A DNA stretch of 64,000 nucleotides from Candidatus Epulonipiscium sp. (GTDB taxonomy: Bacteria > Bacillota_A > Clostridia > Lachnospirales > Cellulosilyticaceae): positions 78,504-142,503 of the forward strand of contig DUUM01000408.1 of the NCBI GenBank assembly GCA_012841565.1, in the 5' to 3' direction. The notes under the pieces were generated by a model. The model saw only the letters and a program-made list of their open reading frames with translations, had not been told where the DNA came from and did no database searches. Positions 18,443 through 26,848 of the stretch are shown here, in pieces (within the stretch, counting starts at the first letter, position 1; each line of letters begins with the position of its first letter). The position numbers and the translations under genes were made by a program.

Positions 18443-18514
18443 CTATTAATCAGTAACAAAGCAATTCTACCACCTCACACATCAAAACTTAACTGAATAC
18501 TTTTACAATCCTTC

Positions 18515-19162
18515 CTATAAAAACCCATCTAATATCACATCAAAAAGTTCTCTTGGGTTTACATTTCCCTCCAACCCTTTATGGGTAATAAAAGGCCCCA
18601 CTAAAAAAGCTAAAAATACTTTAGCCAGCTTATCATCATCTATATTGAATGGTAGTTCTCCCTTTTCTTTTGCTGTCATACACAAATCTTTTATAATACC
18701 CGTAATAGTTATATTATTATAGTATTGGTAGTCATCCTCTATGCCAGTAAAAAAGTACACAAATTCAGCTTCTGTCAATTTCATGGTATTTTGACTGCTT
18801 CCATCTTCTAATAAATAATAAATATATGACTTTACAAAGTTAGGATATTGGCTCTCTTCATCAAACCACGTGTAGATATGTTCCATTTGTTCTCTAAAGC
18901 GCATATCTTTATCCCAATGTCTTATTCTTTGCATAATCTTAATTGTGAATATTCGCATATAATAATAGAATATATGACTTTTTTGAGGAAAATAATTAAA
19001 AAATGTACCTCGTGATATTTGGCTTTTTAGACAAATTTCATCTACTGTAATCTCATCAAAGGTTTTTTCTTTTAGAAGATTTGTTGTGGCTTTTAAAACA
19101 GAATTCCGGGTCCTAACGAATTTAATTTGTCTCAGCGGAAAGTCTTCTAATGATCCATACAT
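18515..19162 (-). CDS. TetR/AcrR-family regulator
   Basis: The 215-residue protein has the TetR N-terminal helix-turn-helix (about 18-60): LKATTNLLKEKTFDEITVDE, then KSQISRGTFFNYFPQKSHI. The C-terminal ligand domain is not recognisable to any subclass. Divergent from the ArsR-like gene across 196 bp. The target could be itself or the divergent unit. It lies just outside the right edge of the accessory block. Confidence 0.85.
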   Translation of the reverse strand: MYGSLEDFPLRQIKFVRTRNSVLKATTNLLKEKTFDEITVDEICLKSQISRGTFFNYFPQKSHIFYYYMRIFTIKIMQRIRHWDKDMRFREQMEHIYTWFDEESQYPNFVKSYIYYLLEDGSSQNTMKLTEAEFVYFFTGIEDDYQYYNNITITGIIKDLCMTAKEKGELPFNIDDDKLAKVFLAFLVGPFITHKGLEGNVNPRELFDVILDGFL

Positions 19163-19283
19163 AATACCACTACTCCCATATTAAAATTAATGTGTTACTT
19201 ACTCTTATTCTTTTAAAGTATGGTCTGTTTTTATGGTATTTATTCACAAATAGCTTAATATCTTATTATTTCATCATATATAG

Positions 19284-19311
19284 TTGCAGTTTTCCTATAA
19301 TGTATTATAAT
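19284..19311 (+). promoter_or_regulatory. Promoter of the ArsR/carboxypeptidase operon
   Basis: TTGCAG (19284-19289), 16-bp spacer, TATAAT (19306-19311), 48 bp before the ArsR start codon. Confidence 0.55.
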
Positions 19312-19358
19312 AACTAAGTATAGCAATATATTATAAATTTATTAATAGAGGTGAAAAC

Positions 19359-19640
19359 ATGTTAAAACCACACACATTAGAAGAACAGGCTGAAGTTTTA
19401 AAGGCTCTTGCACATCCTGCTCGTTTATGTATCGTAAAAGGACTCTTAGATAAGGGGAAATCTAACGTTACATATATGCAGCACTGTATGAATCTCCCTC
19501 AGTCTACTATTTCTCAACATATTGCCCGGCTTAAATCTGCTGGAATTATCTACGGTACACGAAAAGGACTGGAGATTCAATACGAGGTCGTTAGCCAACC
19601 TGCAATAAAGATTGTTAATGCTATCTTTAGTGAAGAATGA
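19359..19640 (+). CDS. ArsR-family winged-helix regulator
   Basis: A 93-residue HTH protein: LKALAHPARLCIVKGLLDKG, then MNLPQSTISQHIARLKSAGII, the ArsR recognition-helix pattern. The ELCVCDL-type metal site is absent; only two scattered Cys (31 and 44) are present, so it is probably not a classic metal sensor. It overlaps the next gene by 4 bp (ATGA), so it is co-translated with the carboxypeptidase gene, an unusual pairing. Confidence 0.87.
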   Translation: MLKPHTLEEQAEVLKALAHPARLCIVKGLLDKGKSNVTYMQHCMNLPQSTISQHIARLKSAGIIYGTRKGLEIQYEVVSQPAIKIVNAIFSEE

Positions 19641-21067
19641 AAGCTAACCGCATTAAATACCCAATAACTCTTTTACTATCATTTCTTATTTTTACACAAT
19701 CTATCTTCGCAGGCACACCACCTAATATCGTTGGTCAAAGTGCCTTCCTAATGGAACGAACAACAGGAACCATACTGTACCAAAAAAATTCTAATATCCA
19801 GATGTATCCTGCTAGTACCACAAAAGTTTTAACATCTATCTTATGCATTGAAAACTTAGAGATGTCTGAGACTATGGCTAAAACTAAGGGGTCTATTCAA
19901 AACGTACCTGCCGATAGTAGTCATATTGGCCTAAAGGTAGGAGATACCTTTTCAATCCTTGATGCCATACATGCCGTTATGTTAGGTTCGGATAATTATG
20001 TTTCCTACGATCTGGCTACACGATTAGATGGTTCCATTGATAGTTTTGCTAATCGTATGAATTTTAAGGCTAAACAAATTGGTGCCACTAATAGTCATTT
20101 TATAAATCCTCATGGTTATCATGACCCAAATCATTATACCACAGCTCATGATTTAGCGCTTATTATGGATTATGCCGTTGAAAACAACGCATTTCGCAGC
20201 ATTGTAAAATCCCCTAGTTATTCACTTACTAGATTAAATGATATGGCCCATCCCATCACATTTCCCACCACTGTAAAGCTTATAGATCCTGAATCTCCCT
20301 ACTACCGCCCCTATACTATAGGCGGTAAAACTGGCTTCACAAAAGCTGCTGGCAGGAACCTTGTAGCTGTAGCCAATCAAGACGGTATGGAGTTAATTGG
20401 CGTTGTCATGAAGTCTCAGAGTGGTGATTTTTTTGAAGACATGAATGCTTTATTTGATTATGGCTTTGAAAACTTTACACTACAAATAAAAGGTAATGAT
20501 ATTTCCATTGAAAACCATTCTTTTTCACCATGGGCTAAGGATATCGTTCACTTTGCCCTTGAGCATGAACTGACCCGCCCTAATGTCAAGAGTTATCAAT
20601 CTCCTATTTCCAAAAAGGATTTTATTGAATTATTAATGCGCACAACTTATCTTGCTGAAAATAAAAACTTAGAAGGCTTTTCTAATGATCTGGCTATCAA
20701 TCATGCTTTAGAATGGGATTTAATTCAAAATACTTCCTTATTAAGTGGATTTAACGATTCCTTAAATAGAGAAACAGCAGCTAGCCTAACAACCCAGCTC
20801 TTATCATCCCTAGATTATAAGCCTACTTTAGTCTATTCTCCTCAGGCTTATGAGGACTTTGATCTTATTAGTCCAGATAAGATATCTTCTATTAATTATT
20901 TACAACAAGGTGGTATTATGGACTCTCGTGCAGACACGTATTTTTACCCTAAAGAAGCTTTTACATTAGAAGAAGGGTTATCCCTAGCTACCCAACTATA
21001 TAAGTTGTATTCTAATAGTCCCTATAGTTTTATCAATAGGTTCAAAAAAAAGGCTACTATACAGTAG
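19637..21067 (+). CDS. D-alanyl-D-alanine carboxypeptidase with SLH-like C-terminal region
   Basis: Penicillin-binding DD-carboxypeptidase (peptidase S11) that trims the pentapeptide of peptidoglycan. Signal peptide (residues 1-25, ends IFAG). Catalytic motifs: SxxK in ASTTKVL (about 60), SxN in GSDNYV (about 117) and KTG in GGKTGFTKAAGRN (about 232). Residues about 300-470 look like two degenerate S-layer-homology repeats (WAKDIVHFALEHEL; PISKKDFIELLMRT), which would hold it to the wall. 476 residues, longer than plain DacF-type proteins (about 390). The stop codon lies inside the terminator stem. Confidence 0.88.
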   Translation: MKANRIKYPITLLLSFLIFTQSIFAGTPPNIVGQSAFLMERTTGTILYQKNSNIQMYPASTTKVLTSILCIENLEMSETMAKTKGSIQNVPADSSHIGLKVGDTFSILDAIHAVMLGSDNYVSYDLATRLDGSIDSFANRMNFKAKQIGATNSHFINPHGYHDPNHYTTAHDLALIMDYAVENNAFRSIVKSPSYSLTRLNDMAHPITFPTTVKLIDPESPYYRPYTIGGKTGFTKAAGRNLVAVANQDGMELIGVVMKSQSGDFFEDMNALFDYGFENFTLQIKGNDISIENHSFSPWAKDIVHFALEHELTRPNVKSYQSPISKKDFIELLMRTTYLAENKNLEGFSNDLAINHALEWDLIQNTSLLSGFNDSLNRETAASLTTQLLSSLDYKPTLVYSPQAYEDFDLISPDKISSINYLQQGGIMDSRADTYFYPKEAFTLEEGLSLATQLYKLYSNSPYSFINRFKKKATIQ

Positions 21068-21085
21068 CCTTTTTTTGAACCTATT
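21035..21085. terminator. Bidirectional terminator between converging genes
   Basis: Near-perfect palindrome: AATAGGTTC, A-run, GGCTACT, loop ATAC, AGTAGCC, T-run, GAACCTATT. Serves the carboxypeptidase (plus) and the zinc-ribbon protein (minus, ends 21081). Confidence 0.85.
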
Positions 21086-23492
21086 TACTAGAACTCCACC
21101 ATGTCATATCTTGAATATTGTTATAATATCTCTGTACTGGTAAAATATTTCCATTGGCAATGTTAAAGACATGCCAAATAACACCAGCTCTATTGGTCGG
21201 AACATTAAAGCTTCCTGCCAAACCATCTTTATTGTATACGTCCACTTTTGCAAATGAACGAGACATTTCTGTTGCATTATAATTATTACCTGCGCAATTT
21301 GTAAAGTCACTCACATAATATTTATAAATTCCATTATTTAAGTTAGATATGGTAATGGTCTCTGGCCCATAACCATCTACATCATCCCTATCTAAGGAAC
21401 TGCTTCCCACCTGAGGATTATAATAAGCTATATGTTGCTCATCTGGGAAGAACAGATGTGAATCAAGATCTCTTGGAGTTTCGCCCCAAGATAAAACAAC
21501 TCTTATTTCATTCCCTTGCACTTTTGGCACAACACTTGAATGGAATTCCCATCCATCGCGTATGGTTGAAATTGTAAAGTATGTGCTTGTATACCCTGGA
21601 GATTGAACCTCTGCTGTATAATTCCCCGGGAAAAGGCGTACGTCATAGTACGTGTTGCCATATCCATAACCTTCATAATATGGTTCACCATAATCATTAT
21701 AGTTATAGTAATCACTCAGATTAAATTGTTGAGTAACTGCACCACTTCTATTATTTATTCCAGATCTAATAATTACTTTTGCATCATTTATATCTTGTCC
21801 ATGTAAGGCATCTATTAGATTAAGCCTAATTGTATACTGACCTTGCCCTTCCCTGTACATATAAATACTCTCCTGAAATAAACTAACTGCATTTAAGGAT
21901 GTATCTACATTATAAATAGTTGTACTGACATACCCTGGTTTGGTAATATCAATACTATATGATTGGGTATGCATGGGCACTTTAAGTGTATACTCTCCAT
22001 CCACTTTACTAATAGCTTCAGCTACTAAGATACTATAATCATCTGAGAATACTTTAAGATGAGCACCTTCCATGGGGTTTCCTTGCTGATCTAAAATATA
22101 TCCTGTCAAATCCGTTATACTTGGTATTTGTAGCACTTTATTATACAAATTATATGCAGAATTCAACATATCTTTTTGTTTTTGTTTGTACTCTGCCTCT
22201 TTGGCAGTTTTGTATTCAGCGTCATCTTCTGGCCTTGTATAGTACTGTTTTTCAATATCTACATTATCCATATTCTTATATTCCATGGTCTTCCAACTAA
22301 AACTATCTTCCATATAATTATAATCCGTCTTTTCAAATAGACTATCGGCATTTTGATGAATCTCACGCCATTTTACAAGTGAGTCTTGGGCAAAATAAAA
22401 CCTTTCGCCGGCGAAATCTTGTTGGGCTGCAACGGGTCTATAATAATTTTCTTGCCTATGAAACACAAAGTATATTTTACCTTCCATAAAGTAATAATCT
22501 GTTATTTCAAGTGTATCGGTTAAGTATTCTATTGTTACTATTTTCCTAATATCCCCTGTAACAGGTTCCATATAAACATCACAGTCTATAGGATTATTAG
22601 TTGCCGCATTTACTAATTGCTTTTGAATAACAGAGTAGGTTGGTAACTCCTTATTGATACGTCCAAACCTGTCCACTGCTTCTGATGTTTTATTATATAG
22701 GAGCTGAGGGCCAGGAATAAAATTATCTTCTTTAAAGTCTATTACTCTATTTTTATCTAGATCCCCTGTATTAATTAGGTTAATCGTATTAAAGAATGCC
22801 TCTTGGTCAGACATCACTTTAACCCTACACTGCGTTTGAACTGTACCCTCTTTGTTACTAATTGTAATGATTCCTTCACTTCCAGGAAGCCAACTATTGA
22901 CATATCCTGCAGATGTAATTTTAATGTTTTCATTAGAGGATTCCCATTTCATCTCTGATAAATCTGCATTTTGTGGGTATGTATAGACCTCTACCTGCTG
23001 GGTTTGACCTGGCATAAGGGTTATTTCCCTGTATACAGGAAGTATTTCTTCTAGCTTCGTCTCCCCTACTGCCTCTTTTGCAAAAACTTCTGTTGCCCCT
23101 TCAGGATTTACATTAAGGAGGGTTGTGTTTTTAGTAATAAACAAAACTGCCGCAAACCCGAAAGTTAACATAACAGCCGTGTAAATAGATCCTACTAGGT
23201 ACCAGTTGAGAGGTCTTCCCTTAGACTCTTGTTTATTAGCTTCTAGCACAGGGATTACGCCTTCTTCTTGAACTTCATCTAACCCTTGAACTGTTTCTAA
23301 TTCTCCTACTACTTCTATCTCTTCTACTGCTTCTAATTCTTCTACCGCTTCTAATTCTTGAATTTCTTCCCCAGAAATAACCTCTTCCAACTTTTCTTCT
23401 GCTTCTATTTCTATTTTTATATTTTCTGTACCGCACCGGGGGCAATATTTAAAATCTTCATCTTTTTCATGATTACAATGTGGACATCTCAT
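21081..23492 (-). CDS. Membrane protein with zinc ribbon, Ig-like and carboxypeptidase-regulatory-like domains
   Basis: Function unknown. The 803 residues run: zinc ribbon (CPHCNHEK, CPRCGTEN; 1-25), an acidic repeated stretch built on EELEAVEE (30-80), one membrane segment (about 97-118), a Big_2-like Ig domain (about 150-225, ends with TQCRVKV), a long middle region, a carboxypeptidase-regulatory-like domain (about 455-530, DLTGYILDQQGNPMEGA), and a C-terminal YfaP/DUF2135-like domain (about 690-780, LSWGETPRDLDSHLFFP). A cytoplasmic zinc ribbon with a large outside portion is common in Clostridia. Six nt after the next gene upstream, so in one operon with it. Confidence 0.75.
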   Translation of the reverse strand: MRCPHCNHEKDEDFKYCPRCGTENIKIEIEAEEKLEEVISGEEIQELEAVEELEAVEEIEVVGELETVQGLDEVQEEGVIPVLEANKQESKGRPLNWYLVGSIYTAVMLTFGFAAVLFITKNTTLLNVNPEGATEVFAKEAVGETKLEEILPVYREITLMPGQTQQVEVYTYPQNADLSEMKWESSNENIKITSAGYVNSWLPGSEGIITISNKEGTVQTQCRVKVMSDQEAFFNTINLINTGDLDKNRVIDFKEDNFIPGPQLLYNKTSEAVDRFGRINKELPTYSVIQKQLVNAATNNPIDCDVYMEPVTGDIRKIVTIEYLTDTLEITDYYFMEGKIYFVFHRQENYYRPVAAQQDFAGERFYFAQDSLVKWREIHQNADSLFEKTDYNYMEDSFSWKTMEYKNMDNVDIEKQYYTRPEDDAEYKTAKEAEYKQKQKDMLNSAYNLYNKVLQIPSITDLTGYILDQQGNPMEGAHLKVFSDDYSILVAEAISKVDGEYTLKVPMHTQSYSIDITKPGYVSTTIYNVDTSLNAVSLFQESIYMYREGQGQYTIRLNLIDALHGQDINDAKVIIRSGINNRSGAVTQQFNLSDYYNYNDYGEPYYEGYGYGNTYYDVRLFPGNYTAEVQSPGYTSTYFTISTIRDGWEFHSSVVPKVQGNEIRVVLSWGETPRDLDSHLFFPDEQHIAYYNPQVGSSSLDRDDVDGYGPETITISNLNNGIYKYYVSDFTNCAGNNYNATEMSRSFAKVDVYNKDGLAGSFNVPTNRAGVIWHVFNIANGNILPVQRYYNNIQDMTWWSSSK

Positions 23493-23498
23493 ACTTTT

Positions 23499-24671
23499 TT
23501 ACTCCTTTCTCAAAATAAGTTTTTGAACCCCTTCATCGCCAGTATGGTAATAAGCACTTATCCCATCAGTGTCACTTAGAATTTCTACACCATATAGGGA
23601 CTCCTTACCCTTTTCACTTAATACCTTTCCTGCCTCTAATAAGGATCCATTCACCATAAGTTGTCCATTATTATAACTATATCCCTTGTTCCTATAAAGA
23701 TAGTTTAACAGTATTCTAGAAAAATCCTTGTGGTATTGCATTAAGGCATAGTTGAGTTCATTTTGTGATACTTCTATTATTCTTTCAGGCTGCAATGTAT
23801 TATTGTGTAACACTTGAAAATCACTACACATTTTTCTTACGCCATTATCTTTTAAAATAAGTGCACAATTCTCCATCACTTGCCTATCCGATTGTAATAC
23901 GGACATCCATTTCAATATACCTTCATCTACATACCCATCTATGTTTTCTAGTACCTCTGCAAACGCTTTAATTTGGGCGTCTTCTTTTGCATATATAGCC
24001 ACTTTATTATAGTCTAACTGCTCTTTATAATCTTGAAAGTTCTGTTTAGTCAGTGGTACATTGTATGTATAATGACAAACAATCTGATTTCTATCCTTGA
24101 CATCTATACTGCTAATATAAATCATTTTATCCAAATCATTAAAGTCCATTTCAATGGTATCTGCAATATCTAATTTTTTACCATAAAATTGACCCAAAGG
24201 CCCTATTTTATATTTCCCTAACTTAAAATTAGACAGGGATAATATAAGCTTCTCGTCTTTGGCATTAAGCTCAGTCTGGGCTACAAAAGAATATAGTTTT
24301 TCATTCTGATCTATAAAATTAAAATAACTAATACTCTCTTGGGTATCATAATAATAAGATTGAAGTGTGACATCTTTCCCCATAGGCGGGTTATAGTCCT
24401 TTAACTTATTAAAAAATAGCCTGCTCAGTTCATCCTCTGTAATATGTTGAAGAATACTTTCTTCTGTTGCCTCTATAGGAATTATCTCAATAAGGTCTTG
24501 TGTTGTTAGTGGGATAGTTGGTTCCATTACAATCGGTTGATACTTCACATAACTTTTTATTGTTAAAAAGCAACCCACAACAAGTCCAACAATCAGCACG
24601 AGATAACACATAATATGTATCCATAACCTATGTTTTATTTTAAAAAACCCTTCTTTAGTTTGTGTTTCCAA
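23499..24671 (-). CDS. Membrane-anchored protein of unknown function
   Basis: 390 residues. One N-terminal membrane segment (about 17-38, WIHIMCYLVLIVGLVVGCFL), then an extracellular part with no domain I recognise. The outer part resembles zinc-ribbon protein partners only by gene order. Start is TTG 24671 with GGGGGAG 5 nt upstream. It is the first gene of a two-gene operon with the zinc-ribbon membrane protein, so both probably work at the same place on the cell surface. Confidence 0.65.
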   Translation of the reverse strand: METQTKEGFFKIKHRLWIHIMCYLVLIVGLVVGCFLTIKSYVKYQPIVMEPTIPLTTQDLIEIIPIEATEESILQHITEDELSRLFFNKLKDYNPPMGKDVTLQSYYYDTQESISYFNFIDQNEKLYSFVAQTELNAKDEKLILSLSNFKLGKYKIGPLGQFYGKKLDIADTIEMDFNDLDKMIYISSIDVKDRNQIVCHYTYNVPLTKQNFQDYKEQLDYNKVAIYAKEDAQIKAFAEVLENIDGYVDEGILKWMSVLQSDRQVMENCALILKDNGVRKMCSDFQVLHNNTLQPERIIEVSQNELNYALMQYHKDFSRILLNYLYRNKGYSYNNGQLMVNGSLLEAGKVLSEKGKESLYGVEILSDTDGISAYYHTGDEGVQKLILRKE

Positions 24672-24688
24672 TACATCTCCCCCATTTT

Positions 24689-24718
24689 TTAGGGGCGGTC
24701 AATAGATACCGTCCCTAA
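24689..24718. repeat. REP-like inverted repeat
   Basis: TTAGGGGCGGT, 8-nt loop, ACCGTCCCTAA: a palindromic version of the GGGACGGT motif seen around the REP-associated transposase. It lies between serS and the gene downstream of it. Confidence 0.5.
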
Positions 24719-24736
24719 TTTATTTATTTAACTTTT

Positions 24737-26011
24737 TTATTTTTGTATTTTTGTTGCGCCACCCATATAAGGAATAAGCACTTCTGGAATTAGAACACTT
24801 CCATCTTCTTGTTGGCAGTTTTCTAAAATAGCAGCTGTACAACGTCCCACTGCTAATCCACTACCATTGAGTGTATGAATAAACTCTGCTTTATCTTTAG
24901 CACTGTTCTTATATTTAATATTTGCACGTCTTGCCTGGAATGTTTCGAAGTTTGAACAACTTGAAATCTCCACATATCTACCATAGCTTGGCATCCATAC
25001 TTCAATATCATATTTCATAGCCGCTGTAAATCCAAGATCTCCCATACAAATCTTAACAACGCGGTATGGAATGTTCAGGGCTTGAAGAATTGCTTCTGCA
25101 TTTCTTGTTAATTTCTCTAACTCCTCATAAGAGTCCTCAGGCTTTGTAAACTTAACAAGTTCTACTTTATTAAATTGATGTTGACGAATAATACCTCTTG
25201 TATCTCTTCCTGCTGATCCCGCTTCTGCCCTAAAACACGCCGTATAAGCACAGTGTTGAATAGGCAAATCTGCACCATCTAAAATCTGATCTCTATACAT
25301 ATTGGTAACAGGAACTTCCGCTGTAGGCACCATGTAGTAGTCTGTGTCTTGTATTTTAAAGGTATCTTCTTCAAACTTAGGAAGCTGCCCTGTACCAATC
25401 ATGCTTTTTCTATTGACCATAAATGGTGGGAAAACTTCTGTATAACCATGCTGATCGGTATGGGTATCAAGCATATAATTCATAAGTGAACGTTCAAGTC
25501 TTGCACCTAGTCCTTTATAGACAACAAAACGGGCTCCTGTTATTTTAGCACCCTTTTCAAAGTCTAAAATATCGAGTTTCTCCCCTATCTCCCAGTGAGC
25601 TTTGGGCTCATATTCAAACTGATGAGGCTCTCCAAATTTGCGTACCTCGATATTATCTTCATCCGTATGACCTTTTGGAACACTTGGGTGTGGCATATTA
25701 GGAATGCTCAGTAATACATCATTTAAGGCTTCTTCTACGCCCCTTAAATCAGTATCAAACTCTTTGATTCTATCAGAAAGAACTTTCATATCTTCAAAAA
25801 CTTTAGCTGTATCTTTCCCCTCTTTCTTCATTATAGGTATTTGTTTAGACACACTGTTTTGTTCTTTCTTGAGTAATTCTACTTCTTGCAGTATCCCTCT
25901 TCTTTTTGTATCCAAATCCGTAAATAAATCAAGATCAAATTTCTCGTTACGGTCTACTAACATTTGTTTTACCATATCCATGTTTTCTCTTAATAATTTA
26001 ACATCTAACAT
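24737..26011 (-). CDS. serS: Seryl-tRNA synthetase
   Basis: Class II synthetase charging tRNA-Ser. The first ~100 residues form the coiled-coil tRNA-binding arm. Motif 2 is [22 protein letters not shown] (about 265) and motif 3 ends [16 protein letters not shown] (about 385). 424 residues, the usual length. Start ATG 26011 lies 8 nt after AAGGAG; an in-frame GTG three codons earlier is too close to that site. It has its own T-box leader. Confidence 0.97.
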   Translation of the reverse strand: MLDVKLLRENMDMVKQMLVDRNEKFDLDLFTDLDTKRRGILQEVELLKKEQNSVSKQIPIMKKEGKDTAKVFEDMKVLSDRIKEFDTDLRGVEEALNDVLLSIPNMPHPSVPKGHTDEDNIEVRKFGEPHQFEYEPKAHWEIGEKLDILDFEKGAKITGARFVVYKGLGARLERSLMNYMLDTHTDQHGYTEVFPPFMVNRKSMIGTGQLPKFEEDTFKIQDTDYYMVPTAEVPVTNMYRDQILDGADLPIQHCAYTACFRAEAGSAGRDTRGIIRQHQFNKVELVKFTKPEDSYEELEKLTRNAEAILQALNIPYRVVKICMGDLGFTAAMKYDIEVWMPSYGRYVEISSCSNFETFQARRANIKYKNSAKDKAEFIHTLNGSGLAVGRCTAAILENCQQEDGSVLIPEVLIPYMGGATKIQK

Positions 26012-26065
26012 TATCTTCACTCCTTCTTATTTGATGATCCTATAGTATGCCCAGTTAAAAAATAA

Positions 26066-26278
26066 AGCCCGCCCTTCATATAATATATGAAGGACGAGCA
26101 TTCTATACTCGTGGTACCACCTATCTTGCCGTATTAACGGCCACTTAAGTCATGCGATATAGGGCATGCCCCTTCCAGCTCATCACTGGTAGCTCCGAAA
26201 GCGGAATTGTTTTGATATGCTTGTTGATTTACACCACCCATCAACTCTCTAAAAAGCAATTTTCAAAACTGTTCTTTC
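26066..26278 (-). promoter_or_regulatory. T-box leader of serS (specifier codon TCC, Ser)
   Basis: Stem I folds from GAAAG/CTTTC (26278 onward), with an AGAGAG bulge and a GTTGAT/ATCAAC top. The internal loop near its base carries TCC (26203-26205), a serine codon, as specifier. The T-box GGTGGTACCACG is at 26110-26121. The terminator stem GCCCGCCCTTCATA/TATGAAGGACGAGC (26066-26099) ends in a T-run. Uncharged tRNA-Ser should switch serS on. Confidence 0.92.
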
Positions 26279-26315
26279 ATCATAACTAATATACTATATG
26301 GATTTCCTTATGGTT

Positions 26316-26343
26316 ATTATAGCATACTAAAGTTTTATTGCAA
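26316..26343 (-). promoter_or_regulatory. Promoter of serS leader
   Basis: On the minus strand TTGCAA (26343-26338), 16-bp spacer, TATAAT (26321-26316), about 40 bp before stem I. Confidence 0.65.
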
Positions 26344-26382
26344 TAAGTGTATAAAATCTTTTGCGGTTGACCATACTATAAT

Positions 26383-26456
26383 TGTACCAAGTGTGAGGTA
26401 CATCGCTAAATCCCCCCTCAACCCAGGTTTCTCCCCCTGAAACCTGGGTTCTTTTT
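26383..26456 (+). ncRNA. Possible short RNA ending in an orphan terminator
   Basis: A strong plus-strand terminator (AACCCAGGTTT / AAACCTGGGTT, 26420-26450, then TTTTT) stands in the serS-adhE gap with no gene before it. A TATAAT (26377-26382) precedes it but no clear -35 box is present. Start and existence of the RNA are guesses; the terminator is clear. Confidence 0.35.
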
Positions 26457-26635
26457 ATACTTTTTTAGGTATACGATATATTGTTTTACAATTTTCTATT
26501 AATTTCTCACTATAACTTAGCAAAAACCCACAATTTATTTTAAGTTATAAATTCTTATGTGCATAATCCTTAGTAAAAAGACTTCTTACATTTGTTTTTC
26601 AGTTATATTTTCGTTATATTTTTAACGATTGATTC

Positions 26636-26664
26636 TTGACTCTATTTATTCCTCGTGATATTAT
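26636..26664 (+). promoter_or_regulatory. Likely adhE promoter
   Basis: TTGACT (26636-26641), 17-bp spacer, TATTAT (26659-26664). It would give a leader of about 180 nt that contains the Rex-type site. The rest of 26457-26848 is AT-rich and shows no other element. Confidence 0.55.
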
Positions 26665-26759
26665 TAACATGTAATCTAAATAACTAACCAATTTAAATAC
26701 TATTTTATTGTTTACAAAGTATAATCTTCACGTTTAAATATTTATTTTTTCTAATAGCG

Positions 26760-26775
26760 TGTTAATACTTTAACA
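26760..26775. promoter_or_regulatory. Rex-type operator upstream of adhE
   Basis: TGTTAA TACT TTAACA, a perfect inverted repeat that fits the core of the known Rex site (TTGTTAANNNNTTAACAA). Rex senses the NADH/NAD ratio, and adhE is a standard Rex target in Firmicutes. The site lies about 75 bp before the start codon. Confidence 0.75.
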
Positions 26776-26848
26776 TTTAATAACCCTAAGTTGGTCATCA
26801 TTATGTTTATAATCCATTTATATATTTAACCAAATAAGGAGGATCATT

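Noticed and set aside
21104..21806. Several Tyr/Ile/Met-rich frames on both strands inside the zinc-ribbon gene
   Set aside because: Arise from its Tyr/Asn-rich C-terminal region.
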